A program made the position numbers and the translations under genes. This document shows positions 10,073 to 20,793 of a stretch of DNA of 64,000 nucleotides, piece after piece. How positions within the stretch are numbered: the stretch's first letter is position 1; every line of letters starts with the position of its first letter. Source of the stretch: Mayamaea pseudoterrestris (lineage: Eukaryota > Bacillariophyta > Bacillariophyceae > Sellaphorales > Sellaphoraceae); the NCBI GenBank assembly GCA_027923505.1, contig BROI01000002.1, forward strand, positions 310,001 to 374,000, written 5' to 3'. The notes under the pieces are model-generated. The model ran no database searches. It saw nothing but the letters and a program-made list of their open reading frames with translations, and was not told where the DNA came from.

Positions 10073-11989
10073 TTACTCTGTTGCTGGCATTTGCTTGTCG
10101 TCCGTCACATTCGCAAGTTCGTCATCGCCGTCAACACCATCTTCCTCATCAACTTGCTCCATTTCGCCAACGACGCCCATGTCAATCTCTGCCAGACCTT
10201 GCTCCAGAGCTGACAATTCCTCCGCCCACTCGGCTTCGTCGTCGTCATTATCCAACTGCACATTGGGAGGCGCAACGTCACCCAACAAGCCCATGCGCAT
10301 GGCCGACTCCTCCAACACAGCCGTCTTTTTACCTTGATCGCGACGACGACGCCGCTCCTTGGCCTTGGACGTCCGCTTGCTTCCATTTGAAGCTTGGTCC
10401 GCCGTTCCGCCAATAATTTCGCCATCCATGTCAATATCCGCCAACGCGGCCGCCGCTGCAACTCCCTTGATCTTTTTCACCAACACAACGTCAGGCAAGA
10501 TCACATTGGAGTGTAGCGCCTTGGTCAACAGCTCGTCATGCTGCACGGCCGTCGATTGCAGCAAATCGTAACCAAGCACAACGTCGCCCGGTTGCAGCAA
10601 TACGCCCAAATGTGACACGGTGGTCAACACGTGGTCGCCAGTGCCGTGCGCGCGAACGACTTGCACGTCGGCCAAGACGAACCGCTTGTTGTATTGAGCA
10701 TTGTTGTTGCGGTGTGTCTTGTGGCTCGTTGTTGCGACGGAGGCAGACGTTACCGACGCGTCGTCGTCATGTGCATTGGTCGGCTGCTGCTCATGCCGCC
10801 TTGTGCGCTCCTCGTTCCACAGTTCGACATCCAGTACGATAAACTCGACAAGTTGCTGGTAGCTTTGCAACACACAAAAGGCCTTTTCATGCTTGTAGTA
10901 GGCTTCCTGCGACACGTACTCGGGTTGCAACTCGCCATTGCTATTCTTGAGTCGCGCCTTGGTCGGACTCGCATCCAAACAGTGAATCGCTCCGGCGCCC
11001 AGTCGATGCACCAGCGCCACTCTGCCACTCAACACGCCCAAACTAGTTGCCGTCTTGTGAATGACAATCAAGTCATGCCGACACAGTGGCACCAGTTCGC
11101 ACAGCAGCGTGTACTTGACATTGGCCGTGGCGTTGCTCACGTCTTCGCTGACCATTTTGCTCGTCGTGCTGACGCGCAGCGGCAAAATCTTGGTCAAGCC
11201 GGCGCAAAATAGTTGCGCCTGGCGATGTGCGCCAAAGTAAAAGTCAAATCCTTGTGACACGGAATCAATCTGCAAGACGTTTTGCCGGAGTGAAGCGTTT
11301 TTTGCCAGCGCCATTTCCAGCAGCGCCAGTGTATTCGTGGAAGCAGCTGCATTGTGAAAGACGCGCTTTTGCCGTACCTGCACAATGGCCTGCCAGGTTC
11401 GATGCGTGTACTCGCGGTTGCAGTCCGGGCATTGACTCCACTGAATTTTCAGAAAAGTTTGTAGGCGCTGCTGCAGCGTCACGTTCTGCACCGTCGTGCG
11501 CACCGTGAGGAGCAGTTTGAGGCGCATGCTGTGCGGCTCGGTCCAAACAAAGCAAGCGTCCATTAATTGAATCTTGCCGTACTGGACCGAGTGATTACTT
11601 GATGTATGTTGCTGCAGCGCCGGAATTTGCTTGAGGCAGAGCGCCAAGAGCTCCGGACTCTCCATGTCGCAACTAACGTATTTGGTGGGTGTGCGTTGAA
11701 ACTTGCGACACTTGCGGCACTGGTGTATGGTCACGTGATCAGCGTTGCCGGGACCTTTTTGTAAAATGCTTTGCAGATTGAACGATTGTGACAGACAAGT
11801 GGAACATTGGTTGGCAGCATTGGGGTAAATGAGCGAGCCGCACAAGCAGCATGGAATTTGAACACTCGTCTTTTTTGTTAGTGTAGAGGCTGGAAAGAAT
11901 GGAGCTTCTGATGTAGTAGCGGGAGTAGTAGCTGGAGCATTCATTGCAGTTGTCGTTGAAGCAGTATTGCTGTTGTTGCTGTCTGCCAT
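10073..11989 (-). CDS. NMD3: 60S ribosomal export protein NMD3
   Basis: A single-exon protein of 638 residues starting at the ATG at 11989. The N-terminal zinc-binding part shows paired cysteines (IPCCLCGSLIYP, NQCSTCLSQ, HQCRKCRKFQ, QCPDCNREY) in the order known for NMD3. Further conserved stretches include QLMDACFVWTEPHSMRLKL and GFDFYFGAHRQAQLFC. The C-terminus is acidic (DNDDDEAEWAEE, EEDGVDGDDELA), the region that carries nuclear export signals in this family. NMD3 is the adaptor that takes pre-60S subunits through the nuclear pore by binding CRM1. Length is somewhat above the yeast protein (518), owing to Ala/Thr-rich N-terminal and basic or acidic C-terminal additions. Confidence 0.93.
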   Translation of the reverse strand: MADSNNSNTASTTTAMNAPATTPATTSEAPFFPASTLTKKTSVQIPCCLCGSLIYPNAANQCSTCLSQSFNLQSILQKGPGNADHVTIHQCRKCRKFQRTPTKYVSCDMESPELLALCLKQIPALQQHTSSNHSVQYGKIQLMDACFVWTEPHSMRLKLLLTVRTTVQNVTLQQRLQTFLKIQWSQCPDCNREYTHRTWQAIVQVRQKRVFHNAAASTNTLALLEMALAKNASLRQNVLQIDSVSQGFDFYFGAHRQAQLFCAGLTKILPLRVSTTSKMVSEDVSNATANVKYTLLCELVPLCRHDLIVIHKTATSLGVLSGRVALVHRLGAGAIHCLDASPTKARLKNSNGELQPEYVSQEAYYKHEKAFCVLQSYQQLVEFIVLDVELWNEERTRRHEQQPTNAHDDDASVTSASVATTSHKTHRNNNAQYNKRFVLADVQVVRAHGTGDHVLTTVSHLGVLLQPGDVVLGYDLLQSTAVQHDELLTKALHSNVILPDVVLVKKIKGVAAAAALADIDMDGEIIGGTADQASNGSKRTSKAKERRRRRDQGKKTAVLEESAMRMGLLGDVAPPNVQLDNDDDEAEWAEELSALEQGLAEIDMGVVGEMEQVDEEDGVDGDDELANVTDDKQMPATE

Positions 11990-12328
11990 GATGATAATGA
12001 TGCCTTGCGATGATTCGTCGCGGCGTCTCGATTTATTTTGTGATGGGTTGCCATGTCATGGTGGAAACGGATCGCGCGCGAAACGTGACGAGGAGGATGT
12101 TCGTCGAAGCGTGACTTGACTGTGGTGCAGAGTGTAAAGCTCACGTCTGGAAAACTTCAATCACATCGGAGCGGTAATCAAGCTCTCGTTAGACCCGTTA
12201 CGACATTATCAAGCCACTGTCCGCCACGCGTGGGTTCACCATGGCGAAACGCAGCAGCTTATTGATGCTCTCGCTTGCTGCTGTAGAGCGATAAGAACAA
12301 CACTAACATTCATGCAATAAAGAATCAA
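11990..12328. promoter_or_regulatory. Divergent intergenic region, NMD3 / DPM1
   Basis: A 339-bp gap between two divergent housekeeping genes. No exon or recognised element. Confidence 0.4.
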
Positions 12329-13051
12329 ATGCTATATTCAATAATCCTACCAACCTACAATGAGCGAGAGAATCTACCCATCATTGTCTATCTCATTCAC
12401 CGAACCTTTTCAACACTCCCCCAGGACGACTACGAAGTCATCATTGTCGACGACTCTTCGCCCGACGGAACACTTGCAGTTGCCGAACGACTCCAGCGAG
12501 AATTCAAGCAGCACATTCAAATTGTGTCACGACCCGGCAAGCTGGGACTGGGGACGGCCTACGCGGCTGGCTTGAAAGTTTCCAGCACCAAGAGCCGTCG
12601 CATCATTCTCATGGACGCGGACCTTTCGCACCATCCAAAGTTTATTCCCAACATGATTCACAAAATGAACGAAACGCACTGCCACGTGGTTTCCGGAACG
12701 CGCTACGCTGCGGAGGGAGGTGTGGTTGGCTGGGACTTGCGGCGCAAAGTCATGAGTCAGGGTGCCAACGTATTGGCCGATATATTGCTGCAGCCGGGCA
12801 ACAAGACGAGCGACTTGACGGGAAGCTTTCGCTTGTATCAAAAAGACGCGCTGAAAAGCATTTTGCCTCGAGTGACTTGCAAAGGCTACGCCTTTCAAAT
12901 GGAGATTATCATCTTGGCGCAGCGCGCTGGATACAAGATTGAGCAAGTGCCAATTACTTTCGTGGATCGCTTGTATGGGGAATCCAAACTTGGCACCAAG
13001 GAGATTGTCTTGTATCTCAAGGGATTGGTGACCTTGTTTCTGACGACGTAG
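12329..13051 (+). CDS. DPM1: Dolichol-phosphate mannosyltransferase catalytic subunit
   Basis: A single-exon GT2-family enzyme of 240 residues. It transfers mannose from GDP-mannose to dolichyl phosphate at the cytosolic face of the ER, supplying N-glycan, GPI and O-mannose pathways. Visible motifs are the N-terminal [20 protein letters not shown], the nucleotide-binding VDDSSPDGT, the metal-binding DAD in [14 protein letters not shown], and VVSGTRY. The C-terminus ([16 protein letters not shown]) is conserved. There is no C-terminal membrane anchor, so this is the short human-like type that needs DPM2/DPM3-like partners rather than the yeast type. ALG11, in the same lipid-linked glycan pathway, lies about 8 kb away. 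Confidence 0.95.
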   Translation: MLYSIILPTYNERENLPIIVYLIHRTFSTLPQDDYEVIIVDDSSPDGTLAVAERLQREFKQHIQIVSRPGKLGLGTAYAAGLKVSSTKSRRIILMDADLSHHPKFIPNMIHKMNETHCHVVSGTRYAAEGGVVGWDLRRKVMSQGANVLADILLQPGNKTSDLTGSFRLYQKDALKSILPRVTCKGYAFQMEIIILAQRAGYKIEQVPITFVDRLYGESKLGTKEIVLYLKGLVTLFLTT

Positions 13052-13817
13052 CTAAATGATTGGCGACGAGTTGTAGCTCGCTAAAGAGCCGTATGCTGCA
13101 CGCGACGGCAGGGCGATTGGGACGAGGACGGCAGACGCGACGAATGGAAAGAATCACTTTGATCAAGTGATATCAGAAATACGCAGTTATAGTTACGATT
13201 GCCTGCTCAGTAGTGAGTTCAGCCTTCTATTGCTCCTAGGTCTGTTCTTTGCTTGTTTTGACTGGCAAAGGTATCCGCACTGGCCAAGATATATGACTGC
13301 TTGGGCTTGTTCCACAGGCAGAACACGCAGCCGAACGATCGAGCTACCCATGGCATGCCTCTGCCATAGTCTGGTTTGTCGTCGAGCTTGTACTGGTCGT
13401 CAATGCTAGGATATCAAGCCCTCATTTGCGACGACGCCAGTGCCTGCAAGATTTCCCCCCACACTGGTCATATCGGACATATAACTTCAATCAGGCACTT
13501 GTTCCTTTCTATCAATACGCTTCCACGTTCTTCCTTCGCATTCCAACTGTACAATTACAATGACGCTCCACCTTCGCCACTGGTCATTCTCGGGAAATTT
13601 TACTCTTGTTATCGTCAACACGACCAGTGAAGTCAATCTTGCGTCGGAACGATAGTTATCGCTTCATTCGCCATACTGGTGGGGCATCATCGCAATCACT
13701 TTGTTCGGCTGAAGGCACTTGGAAAGCTTCGTCGGACCTTTTTCTTTTTCGCAAGCAACAACTGATCGCGCTATCTTCATAATCTTCACAACTTTAACAA
13801 AAGCATTCCATCAAAAA
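13052..13817. other. Intergenic region, nothing recognised
   Basis: Downstream of DPM1 and upstream of the metalloprotease gene. Short open frames here lack protein-like features. No RNA gene was seen. Confidence 0.4.
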
Positions 13818-14909
13818 ATGAAGTCAACCATTCAACTACTACTTTGCTCGTCCCTCCTCGTTATTGAATCGAGCCAGGGACATTCCTCGGCGAATCTCCG
13901 AGGCCAAGGCACCATCGATATGGATCTTGCTGCCGAGCATGATTGGAGTCAAGACGATGCAGCCTTTCACAACTTTCATCCTAAGTACATTGAGCAAGAA
14001 ACTTTGGCTGGACGAACCGTCGACCTTGACGCCATGCCATGCGCAACCGAAAGTCCAACGCACGATGAAATGTCCCTCATGAACAAGGCTGTCACATCAT
14101 GGAAGCAAGATTTTCGCAACCGCAACCGACGACTAGCAGCAACATCCTACGACATTCAAGTCTACATGCACATTATCAAAAAGAGCCAGCAAGAAGGCGA
14201 CTTGAGCAAAAACAGTCAACGCAAGTTTCTCCGAAAGCTCAACAACAAGTTTTCCGCAACTCCCTTTACCTTTACACTCGCCAACGTTGATCGCATTGTC
14301 AACGAAAACTGGCACCTTGGCCAGGACGAGTCGGGCTTTAAAGCGGCGCTGCGCGTCAACGGCACCAACGTGCTCAACGTCTACGTGCTCAACACCAACG
14401 CCAAGGCGGCCGGAACGATTGGCTACTCGTACTTTCCACCCATTGTTTACTCGGGCGCCAATGTACTGGATGGCGTTGTCATTATGAATCCCGATATTCA
14501 AGTCAATGGCGCTCCAGTCTTTAACTCGCTCGCCGTGTTGAACGGTTTGGTGCATGAGGTTGGTCACTGGTTTGGACTCGCGCATACGTTCGAAGGAGGC
14601 TGCTCGGCGCAAGTCATTGACCAATGGAAGGGACAAGCCGACTACCAGATACGCTCGGATGGCATTAGCGACACGGCGGCGCACGCGGGTCCAACTTATG
14701 CCAGGCGAGATGGCTTCAACACGTGCTGGCAAAACATGCAGATTGAGTCATGCAGTGGAGTGGCGGGCGTCGATCGTGGCTATGAGCCAGTGGATAATAT
14801 GATGAACGTTATTCCTGGTCCCTGCTACGAGAAGTATGGAAGGTTTACGAGCGGGCAAGTGGAGCGAATGCTGATCCAGTACGAAACCTTTCGGCTGGCC
14901 AACGCATGA
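13818..14909 (+). CDS. Secreted M43 (pappalysin-type) zinc metalloprotease
   Basis: The ATG at 13818 begins a signal peptide (MKSTIQLLLCSSLLVIE), so it is preferred over an upstream in-frame start at 13719; the product has 363 residues. After a propeptide-like region come the zinc site HEVGHWFGLAH (HExxHxxGxxH) at about residues 246-256 and the family Met-turn region VDNMMN, followed by RFTSGQVERM, which is the expected C-terminal order for M43 metalloproteases. Cysteines in the last third would make disulphides. It should cleave extracellular proteins or peptides. The protein ends shortly after the Met-turn with no other domain. Confidence 0.88.
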   Translation: MKSTIQLLLCSSLLVIESSQGHSSANLRGQGTIDMDLAAEHDWSQDDAAFHNFHPKYIEQETLAGRTVDLDAMPCATESPTHDEMSLMNKAVTSWKQDFRNRNRRLAATSYDIQVYMHIIKKSQQEGDLSKNSQRKFLRKLNNKFSATPFTFTLANVDRIVNENWHLGQDESGFKAALRVNGTNVLNVYVLNTNAKAAGTIGYSYFPPIVYSGANVLDGVVIMNPDIQVNGAPVFNSLAVLNGLVHEVGHWFGLAHTFEGGCSAQVIDQWKGQADYQIRSDGISDTAAHAGPTYARRDGFNTCWQNMQIESCSGVAGVDRGYEPVDNMMNVIPGPCYEKYGRFTSGQVERMLIQYETFRLANA

Positions 14910-15515
14910 GCGGCGGTGGCATGGTTGTTGTTGATGTTGTTGTACAAATTCATAATATAGATTCATTTTTGCAATTTTCAATACAGAACAATAGCAGACT
15001 AGCCGGTACCATGAGGCGCCATTGTTAAGGCAGGAGTACACGGGCCGCCAGATCATACAGTAGCTGCTTTGGAAGTCGTAGCATAGGACCAAGGAAGCAT
15101 AGTCTCGTCATGGTTCTGGTGTGTAATCCAGCTGGTCAAGAACTCTTTAAGCCTATCCAGTGACACGGGAAAGGAGCGTTTTGATGACGTTTTATCTACA
15201 GGCCGCTTTAACAGTCAAAGCATTCCTTGAGACATTCTCGACGCACTTTGGTCGTAGCTAGCGAAGGCGCATGACACGAACATATATATGATGCACGACA
15301 TATTGACATTCTTATACCGCACGTAAGGTCACTGGGATGAATGATGCCAGATTAGCACGAGTAGGATTTCTCCGAACTACCGGTAGACGAACATCCTCGA
15401 ACGTTCCAACTCGCGGCGATACCGTATAGCCTGACCTAAAAGTGGATCGTGGACTAACTATAAGACCTCTCGAATGTGGACGAAATGGTAGCTCACAATA
15501 CCCAAGTTTGATACC
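14910..15515. other. Intergenic region with TACCGGTA
   Basis: No exon seen. The palindrome TACCGGTA lies at 15378-15385, about 135 bp before the next ATG. An AT-rich stretch (TATATATGATG) near 15283 might be part of a core promoter. Confidence 0.4.
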
Positions 15516-16142
15516 ATGACGAATAAAAGTTGCCATTGCAAGAATGAAGACAAGCCAACGACTTTTAAATCAGACGTATCCGCGATGATTGACGGCGATG
15601 TCGTTGTTAAAAGTAAGCCCACATCACTCGGTGCGAGAAGTTTTAGCGCCTTGGCAATCTCCCAGCTTTTCAAGGGTCTTAACTCTCGCTCGCTGAACCT
15701 CAGTATAAGCGGACATTCTTCCGAGTCAATGCCATCTGGCAGCTTGGTCGATATGCAAGTGAGCCGAAAGGACTCGCTTTATTTAGATCATTCTGAAGCC
15801 ACCGAAGCATCTCGCATCAGTATCTCAAACAAACTGCATGCCATTGGCGAGCCGACCCAAGATTACAATATTGCTCCTGCGTGTGCGTTAAAGCTTGGTG
15901 GAGTCACTTGGACCCGTACAAAAGAGCATGACAAGTACGCACAATTAAAGTTTGTTCCTCAGGACACAATTGTGTTGGTCCGACGAGCACCAGCTCGACA
16001 GACAAGCGTCCGAAAGGTCGCGCATGGCGCTACCAACAGCTTAATGGTAGAGCATCAACACAAGACTACCCTGCAGAGCCGACGCGCTGTACACAAACCA
16101 AGTGGACTGAGTAAAAGCTGCCACACGAGTCGCGCTGCTTGA
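15516..16142 (+). CDS. Unrecognised basic protein, paralogue A of a tandem pair
   Basis: A 208-residue intronless frame with no signal peptide or membrane segment. Its N-terminal half is Ser-rich; the C-terminal half is basic. It shares with the next gene downstream a core GVTW...KYAQLKFVPQDTIVLVRRAP followed by an Arg/Ser-rich tail (LQSRRAVHK). The two genes lie head to tail about 500 bp apart, so they are tandem duplicates. Paralogy supports both being real genes. I do not recognise the family; the conserved core is only about 30-35 residues. Confidence 0.65.
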   Translation: MTNKSCHCKNEDKPTTFKSDVSAMIDGDVVVKSKPTSLGARSFSALAISQLFKGLNSRSLNLSISGHSSESMPSGSLVDMQVSRKDSLYLDHSEATEASRISISNKLHAIGEPTQDYNIAPACALKLGGVTWTRTKEHDKYAQLKFVPQDTIVLVRRAPARQTSVRKVAHGATNSLMVEHQHKTTLQSRRAVHKPSGLSKSCHTSRAA

Positions 16143-16640
16143 GCACGACGTTGTGACCCTTTTTGGCATCTTTGACGGCCAACAAACTAATTGGGCAGGA
16201 GAAAACCTCATTAACCAGTAAGACAGTTTTTATATGCATACCGATACGTGATGTACTTTCTGTATCTTGGTCAGTCGTCGCAATAAATCAAACTACCGCG
16301 GTAGCTTCAGTTCTGTCACGGTGGGACACTACGACCAGCAAGAACGTTTGCGTTCCCCCTCACAGGTGAATCAGATGCAATTCCATGGAACCCCGACAAC
16401 GAGAGAAGTTCGACACTGGTTTCATTACTGATTTACGCTATCCGTAACGAGGAAGGACAAGCCAGATGTTCCTGTTGGCGTACGCATCTCTCGCACTTAT
16501 CGTACTTGTCGCGCTAAGGAACTGTTCTGTTCCAGTGACATTTGACGATTGGCCATTTTGCAAACATCAGTCAGTGACATAAATTTCATCGCTAGTCCCA
16601 CTTGATCATACTTGCTCTTTATCAAACACAATAAACAACC
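16143..16640. other. Intergenic spacer between the tandem paralogues
   Basis: About 500 bp with no credible exon. Presumably holds the promoter of the second paralogue. Confidence 0.4.
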
Positions 16641-17309
16641 ATGACAAGACATTGCAACATTTACGAGCGACGCGACAGTCTCTCATCGAACCACAGTTCC
16701 TGCTCAACAATGCTGCTCGATGATTGCTCTGCCAAGCTAAAAGATAGTCAGCAAGTGCGACGCGGAAGCTCTCACTTGTCCAAACTGCTCCGGAGCTTTA
16801 GTTCACGTGGATTGGGCATGAACTGCAGTAGCCATTCCACCAAAACGACAAGCTCCGATGACAGTCTCACGGTAGACATGTTGCTGACTGATAGTGCTGA
16901 CGAATTAAGCGACGACGGACGTCTGCTAAATTTCAGCGCCAACGAATGCTCCAATGACTCGTGCAATACCACGGCGTCACAAGGCTCGGCTGAAACTGAC
17001 GGCAAATGGAAAGTTAGCGGAGTTCAGTGGAAGTCCGCCAAGGGAGGCGACCAGATGTATGTCCAACTGCACATTGTCCCCCAAGAAACCATTGTTTTGG
17101 TCCGACGAGCACCCCAGCGGCGCCGAAGCAGCATTCGAAGGGTTGTACGCACTACAAGCAGCTCTAGCTCCGACGAAAGGTCGGACGATGGGCTTGACAG
17201 CAAGCAACGATTGCTTCGTTCCAAGGGAACCCGCACACTTGGCCAACGTCAGCGATCGCAAACGAATTTGCAAGCGCGACGACGTATAGTACGCGAGGAC
17301 TCTCTATAA
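16641..17309 (+). CDS. Unrecognised basic protein, paralogue B of a tandem pair
   Basis: A 222-residue intronless frame. The N-terminal half is rich in Ser, Asp and Cys and includes RRGSSHLSKLLRSFSSRGLG; the equivalent stretch of the upstream paralogue is FSALAISQLFKGLNSRSLNL. The best-conserved core is SGVQWKS...MYVQLHIVPQETIVLVRRAP, then an Arg/Ser-rich tail ending LQARRRIVREDSL, which aligns with the end of paralogue A. The many Ser in basic surroundings could be phosphorylation sites. No enzyme motif is visible and the function is unknown. Confidence 0.65.
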   Translation: MTRHCNIYERRDSLSSNHSSCSTMLLDDCSAKLKDSQQVRRGSSHLSKLLRSFSSRGLGMNCSSHSTKTTSSDDSLTVDMLLTDSADELSDDGRLLNFSANECSNDSCNTTASQGSAETDGKWKVSGVQWKSAKGGDQMYVQLHIVPQETIVLVRRAPQRRRSSIRRVVRTTSSSSSDERSDDGLDSKQRLLRSKGTRTLGQRQRSQTNLQARRRIVREDSL

Positions 17310-17653
17310 AGCTTAAACATTTATATTTACTGGATTGGCAACAGTTACTGACCGGCTAGTTATAACATGTCACATGCAATTAGTAGAGTAGCATTGTGAA
17401 CGCCTAGCGCAGGGCCAGGCAAGTCGCCTGTTTGCAGCGCGACATCGTGGAAGCCCCAACTGCAAGGCTGACGATTTCGCACGAGTGAAAGTGTCGCGCC
17501 AAATGTCGCAAAACGAAAGTGCCGACCATCAACGCATGTTGATGGTGGCCAGGTTTCCATGCCAGTTTTTCCAATAGATTCTTGCATAGGGGCTCCTTGC
17601 TTGCATCATACATCGCAACTGAGGGACCAAGCCAGATAAGCAAAAGATTCACA
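17310..17653. other. Intergenic region, nothing recognised
   Basis: About 340 bp between paralogue B and the S41-like gene. Frames here are short and not protein-like. Confidence 0.35.
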
Positions 17654-20389
17654 ATGGTATTTTCAAGCAGAATAAGCGCGTCACTTTTATTCTTTGGCTG
17701 GCTTGTGAGAGCACACGATTCTTTAACGACAAGCAACAGCCATTGGCATCACGATCATGAGGATCCAATTCTACACCATCGAAACCTTCAAAACGACCCT
17801 TGCACTGCCTCCAAAGCCGATGCTACAGTGTTTGATTATCCTGGAAGTTCGGACCTCTTTTACTTGAAGCCATCATATTTTGAAGGTTGCGTCGAATCTA
17901 TCGAAATGTTCGACAACGGCACGAGGATGCTTGATCATCTGGACGGCTTGTTTAGCGTCTTTTCCGAGTATCATTCCTTCTTTGACATTTCCAAAGATCC
18001 TGCAGCCAGTGATCCACTCGTGTATGGAGCGGAACATGGCTATCAAGTCTATGGCGAAAACTCTGGCAAGGTGGATTTGCTGCAAGGCTTCCTCGACATT
18101 TACAACGACATTGTTGATACTGGAGTCGCAGGACAAGCAACATTTTGGAATATTTCATCCCTCGTAAACCAGCTTCGCGATGCGCATATTCAGCTCCAAC
18201 TCGCTTCTTTGTTTCCATACGCTCCAATGTATTTGGTTGCCAATCGAATCGTTGAATACAATGGAATTTCAATCATGGTACCAACCTTTTCCATCGACAA
18301 GAATTCAAATCTGCAACTAAAGCTACAATTCCGCTACGACGACAACAATGTTGAAGAGGCAGCTGTGTCTACAATCAATGGCAAGTCGGTGCACGACTTC
18401 ATGGTTGATTTGGCCAACGAACCGGCCTTGCCGTTGGGCTATCAGTCACTTGGCGCACGAATCAACGACCTGATGACAACCTTCAAGCTCTTCAACTTTC
18501 CGTTTGGTACATTGCCTGTTTCCGGTAGGCCTTCTGATGTTTTGCCAGATAGCTTCAAAGTTGTTTATCAGGATGGCACGTCGGAAAACTTTTATTCAAC
18601 CATTGCCATTGCCGACTCTGGGTTCGGCGATTTCTTTTCACTGGATGCTTCGAGCGGCAACACTTTCTCCGTCAATCGCACGTATTGGGAGATCTACGCA
18701 ATCTTGCCTGGTAATCTGCGATATAATTACGATGTTGCGTTTAACCAAATTACTTCCGCGCCGCCGCTGTTATCGCCGGACGACGGAGGTCGGCGCATGA
18801 CAGTCAAGGACAGTACCATCCATTACAAGCATTTCAATTCTAAAACGAGAAAAATGCAGGAAAAGGATAATTTTGTGTTTGACGAAGTCGTCAGTGTTCC
18901 GCCGCTGTCAGGGTTAAACGGAACGAATGTGGCAGCGTTTAAAATTGAGAATGACTATGCAATTTTGAAGCTGCCGTCCTTCGCCATGCTCCCAAATCAG
19001 ACGGCAAACATTTACTACCAAGTTGCACAGGCGGCCAAGGCAGCCGGAGTGAAAAAACTCATGATCGATGTTTCCGACAATGGTGGTGGAGTTGCCATGT
19101 CGGGTCTCACGCTCGCCCATTTGATGTATCCGTCGCTGGACTTTTTGACCTGGTTCCGCGGGCGCTGGAGCGCACGGTACAACTCGCAAATGATGGCGTT
19201 TAAGGACAACGTCTTTCCTATTGTTGTGGAGCTCCTTGCTCTCTTGGAAAATTCGAAAAATACGTCTGATCTCTCTGAATTCCAATTGTCATTGGGTAAT
19301 ATTACGGCGGATGCTATCGACACGGCTACAGTGACAGTGAACAACATGCAGGGCCTTTGTCCAAGCGAAGGACTTGCCTGTGTTCAGCTCCTTCCAAATC
19401 TCACGCTAGCCATGTCAAATTTCGGTACATTGCAATCGCCAGAAAACCTTTTTGACTTGGTGCTTCAATTCTATTTCGTTCTTGCGTACATTAATCCGTG
19501 GACTGTGGGAATCTCGTCGGCTGATCCGAATGAGCTTGCTGTCTTTGTCAGCGATACAACGTTGGAGCAAATAAACTATGGCGGATCTATCGTGAATATG
19601 ACTGACCGGTTTGACCTTTCGCTCGGAGGTGACTTCCTCAACCCGACACTTGAGGAAATTGCAGATATAGTAGCGAAAACAACAATTCGACTCGGCGATT
19701 TCACCTTTGACAAGTTTGTCATCGTCTCTAACGGACTAGCTGGGTCAACGACGGCCCTGTTCACGACGAGCGTTCAACAAATTTGGAACAACCGCGACCA
19801 GTCGGGTGTCACGCAACCACTCACGACGATAGCCTATGGCGGATCCGGCAAGGTTGACGATATTGCAATGACTGGATTTCCGGCAGCCATTGAAAATGTC
19901 AATCTCGACTATCCGCTCGTGACAAACGCTGCGTTGTACGCATTGGAAGCAATTTTCTCTGGCAATGCCGACTACTATGCCTTTATCAATTCCGCTAGGA
20001 CCACCTACGACAATGTGTTGGGAGCGCCGCCATACTACTCCAGAACGGTACCGACCCTTCCAGTGGTCACCTACTATGACACGTTCATGGGACCAAATGC
20101 GCTGCCAATGCAGTACATTTACATCCCACCGAATATATATATTGCTAAGATTTACACGAGTGTGTCAATCGAAGATGGATCCGACTTGGAAGCCTTGTAC
20201 TTGACAGCGTCCAAGTACTTTTCCTCCAACAGCAGCGGTAGTGGTGGTAGCAGCAGCAATGGCGGCGGTTCCGTAATTGTTGGCGGCGGTAGTGGCAGCA
20301 GCAGTGGAGCTTCCTCAATGATTACGCTCGCCAAGACAACGTTTGTTTCGGCTACTGCTGGCTTGCTGTGTTTGTTCTTGATGTTTTAA
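17654..20389 (+). CDS. Secreted S41-like serine peptidase, probably GPI-anchored
   Basis: The ATG at 17654 starts a signal peptide (MVFSSRISASLLFFGWLVRA), giving 911 residues; an in-frame ATG at 17582 is less likely. The central part carries a tail-specific-protease-like strand and loop (VKKLMIDVSDNGGG, then TLAHLMYP), and about 220 residues later KFVIVSNGLAGSTTALF, the place where S41 peptidases have the nucleophilic Ser. This spacing resembles the long CPAF-like S41 proteins of fungi. Many N-x-S/T sites suggest glycosylation. The C-terminus is a Ser/Gly linker followed by a hydrophobic tail (TAGLLCLFLMF), consistent with a GPI signal. Activity is inferred; a Lys partner was not pinned down. 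Confidence 0.75.
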   Translation: MVFSSRISASLLFFGWLVRAHDSLTTSNSHWHHDHEDPILHHRNLQNDPCTASKADATVFDYPGSSDLFYLKPSYFEGCVESIEMFDNGTRMLDHLDGLFSVFSEYHSFFDISKDPAASDPLVYGAEHGYQVYGENSGKVDLLQGFLDIYNDIVDTGVAGQATFWNISSLVNQLRDAHIQLQLASLFPYAPMYLVANRIVEYNGISIMVPTFSIDKNSNLQLKLQFRYDDNNVEEAAVSTINGKSVHDFMVDLANEPALPLGYQSLGARINDLMTTFKLFNFPFGTLPVSGRPSDVLPDSFKVVYQDGTSENFYSTIAIADSGFGDFFSLDASSGNTFSVNRTYWEIYAILPGNLRYNYDVAFNQITSAPPLLSPDDGGRRMTVKDSTIHYKHFNSKTRKMQEKDNFVFDEVVSVPPLSGLNGTNVAAFKIENDYAILKLPSFAMLPNQTANIYYQVAQAAKAAGVKKLMIDVSDNGGGVAMSGLTLAHLMYPSLDFLTWFRGRWSARYNSQMMAFKDNVFPIVVELLALLENSKNTSDLSEFQLSLGNITADAIDTATVTVNNMQGLCPSEGLACVQLLPNLTLAMSNFGTLQSPENLFDLVLQFYFVLAYINPWTVGISSADPNELAVFVSDTTLEQINYGGSIVNMTDRFDLSLGGDFLNPTLEEIADIVAKTTIRLGDFTFDKFVIVSNGLAGSTTALFTTSVQQIWNNRDQSGVTQPLTTIAYGGSGKVDDIAMTGFPAAIENVNLDYPLVTNAALYALEAIFSGNADYYAFINSARTTYDNVLGAPPYYSRTVPTLPVVTYYDTFMGPNALPMQYIYIPPNIYIAKIYTSVSIEDGSDLEALYLTASKYFSSNSSGSGGSSSNGGGSVIVGGGSGSSSGASSMITLAKTTFVSATAGLLCLFLMF

Positions 20390-20793
20390 GTGTACTGCAA
20401 TGATAAATGACATAAAAGTATAACAATAGACAACCCCTCTTTGTCACATGATGGATTTTTGAAGGAGTTTAGCTTTTTAAAGCAACGTGAGGCTAGCTAA
20501 GATTCATAACCGGTGCGATTTTCTGAGATCGCCAGAATGAAATCGACGCGCGCATCACCATGGGAAATCTTGAGCCGTAACAACATCGATAGGCGGCTTG
20601 ATTTTCGGACCAAGTGAAGAGTGCGACATTGGAGATCAACTAGATAGCATTTGCTGCTAGCGCTTAAACCTATTTTTACTCCAAGATAGACAACGACGAG
20701 GCCACAGCAAGCGCAAGCCCCATCTACTCGAGCGCCTTGCAAGGAACAACATTTTCCTTCTCCCAGCAACTCATCTTGGCATCAATTTCCATC
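20390..20793. other. Intergenic region upstream of ALG11
   Basis: No exon seen. The string TCATAACCGGTGCGATT at 20504-20520 differs by one base from a string in front of the helicase gene at 34904-34920. Confidence 0.4.

Noticed and set aside
10612-11508. Plus-strand frames opposite NMD3
   Set aside because: They lie entirely against a well-supported gene, start without context and show no domain character.
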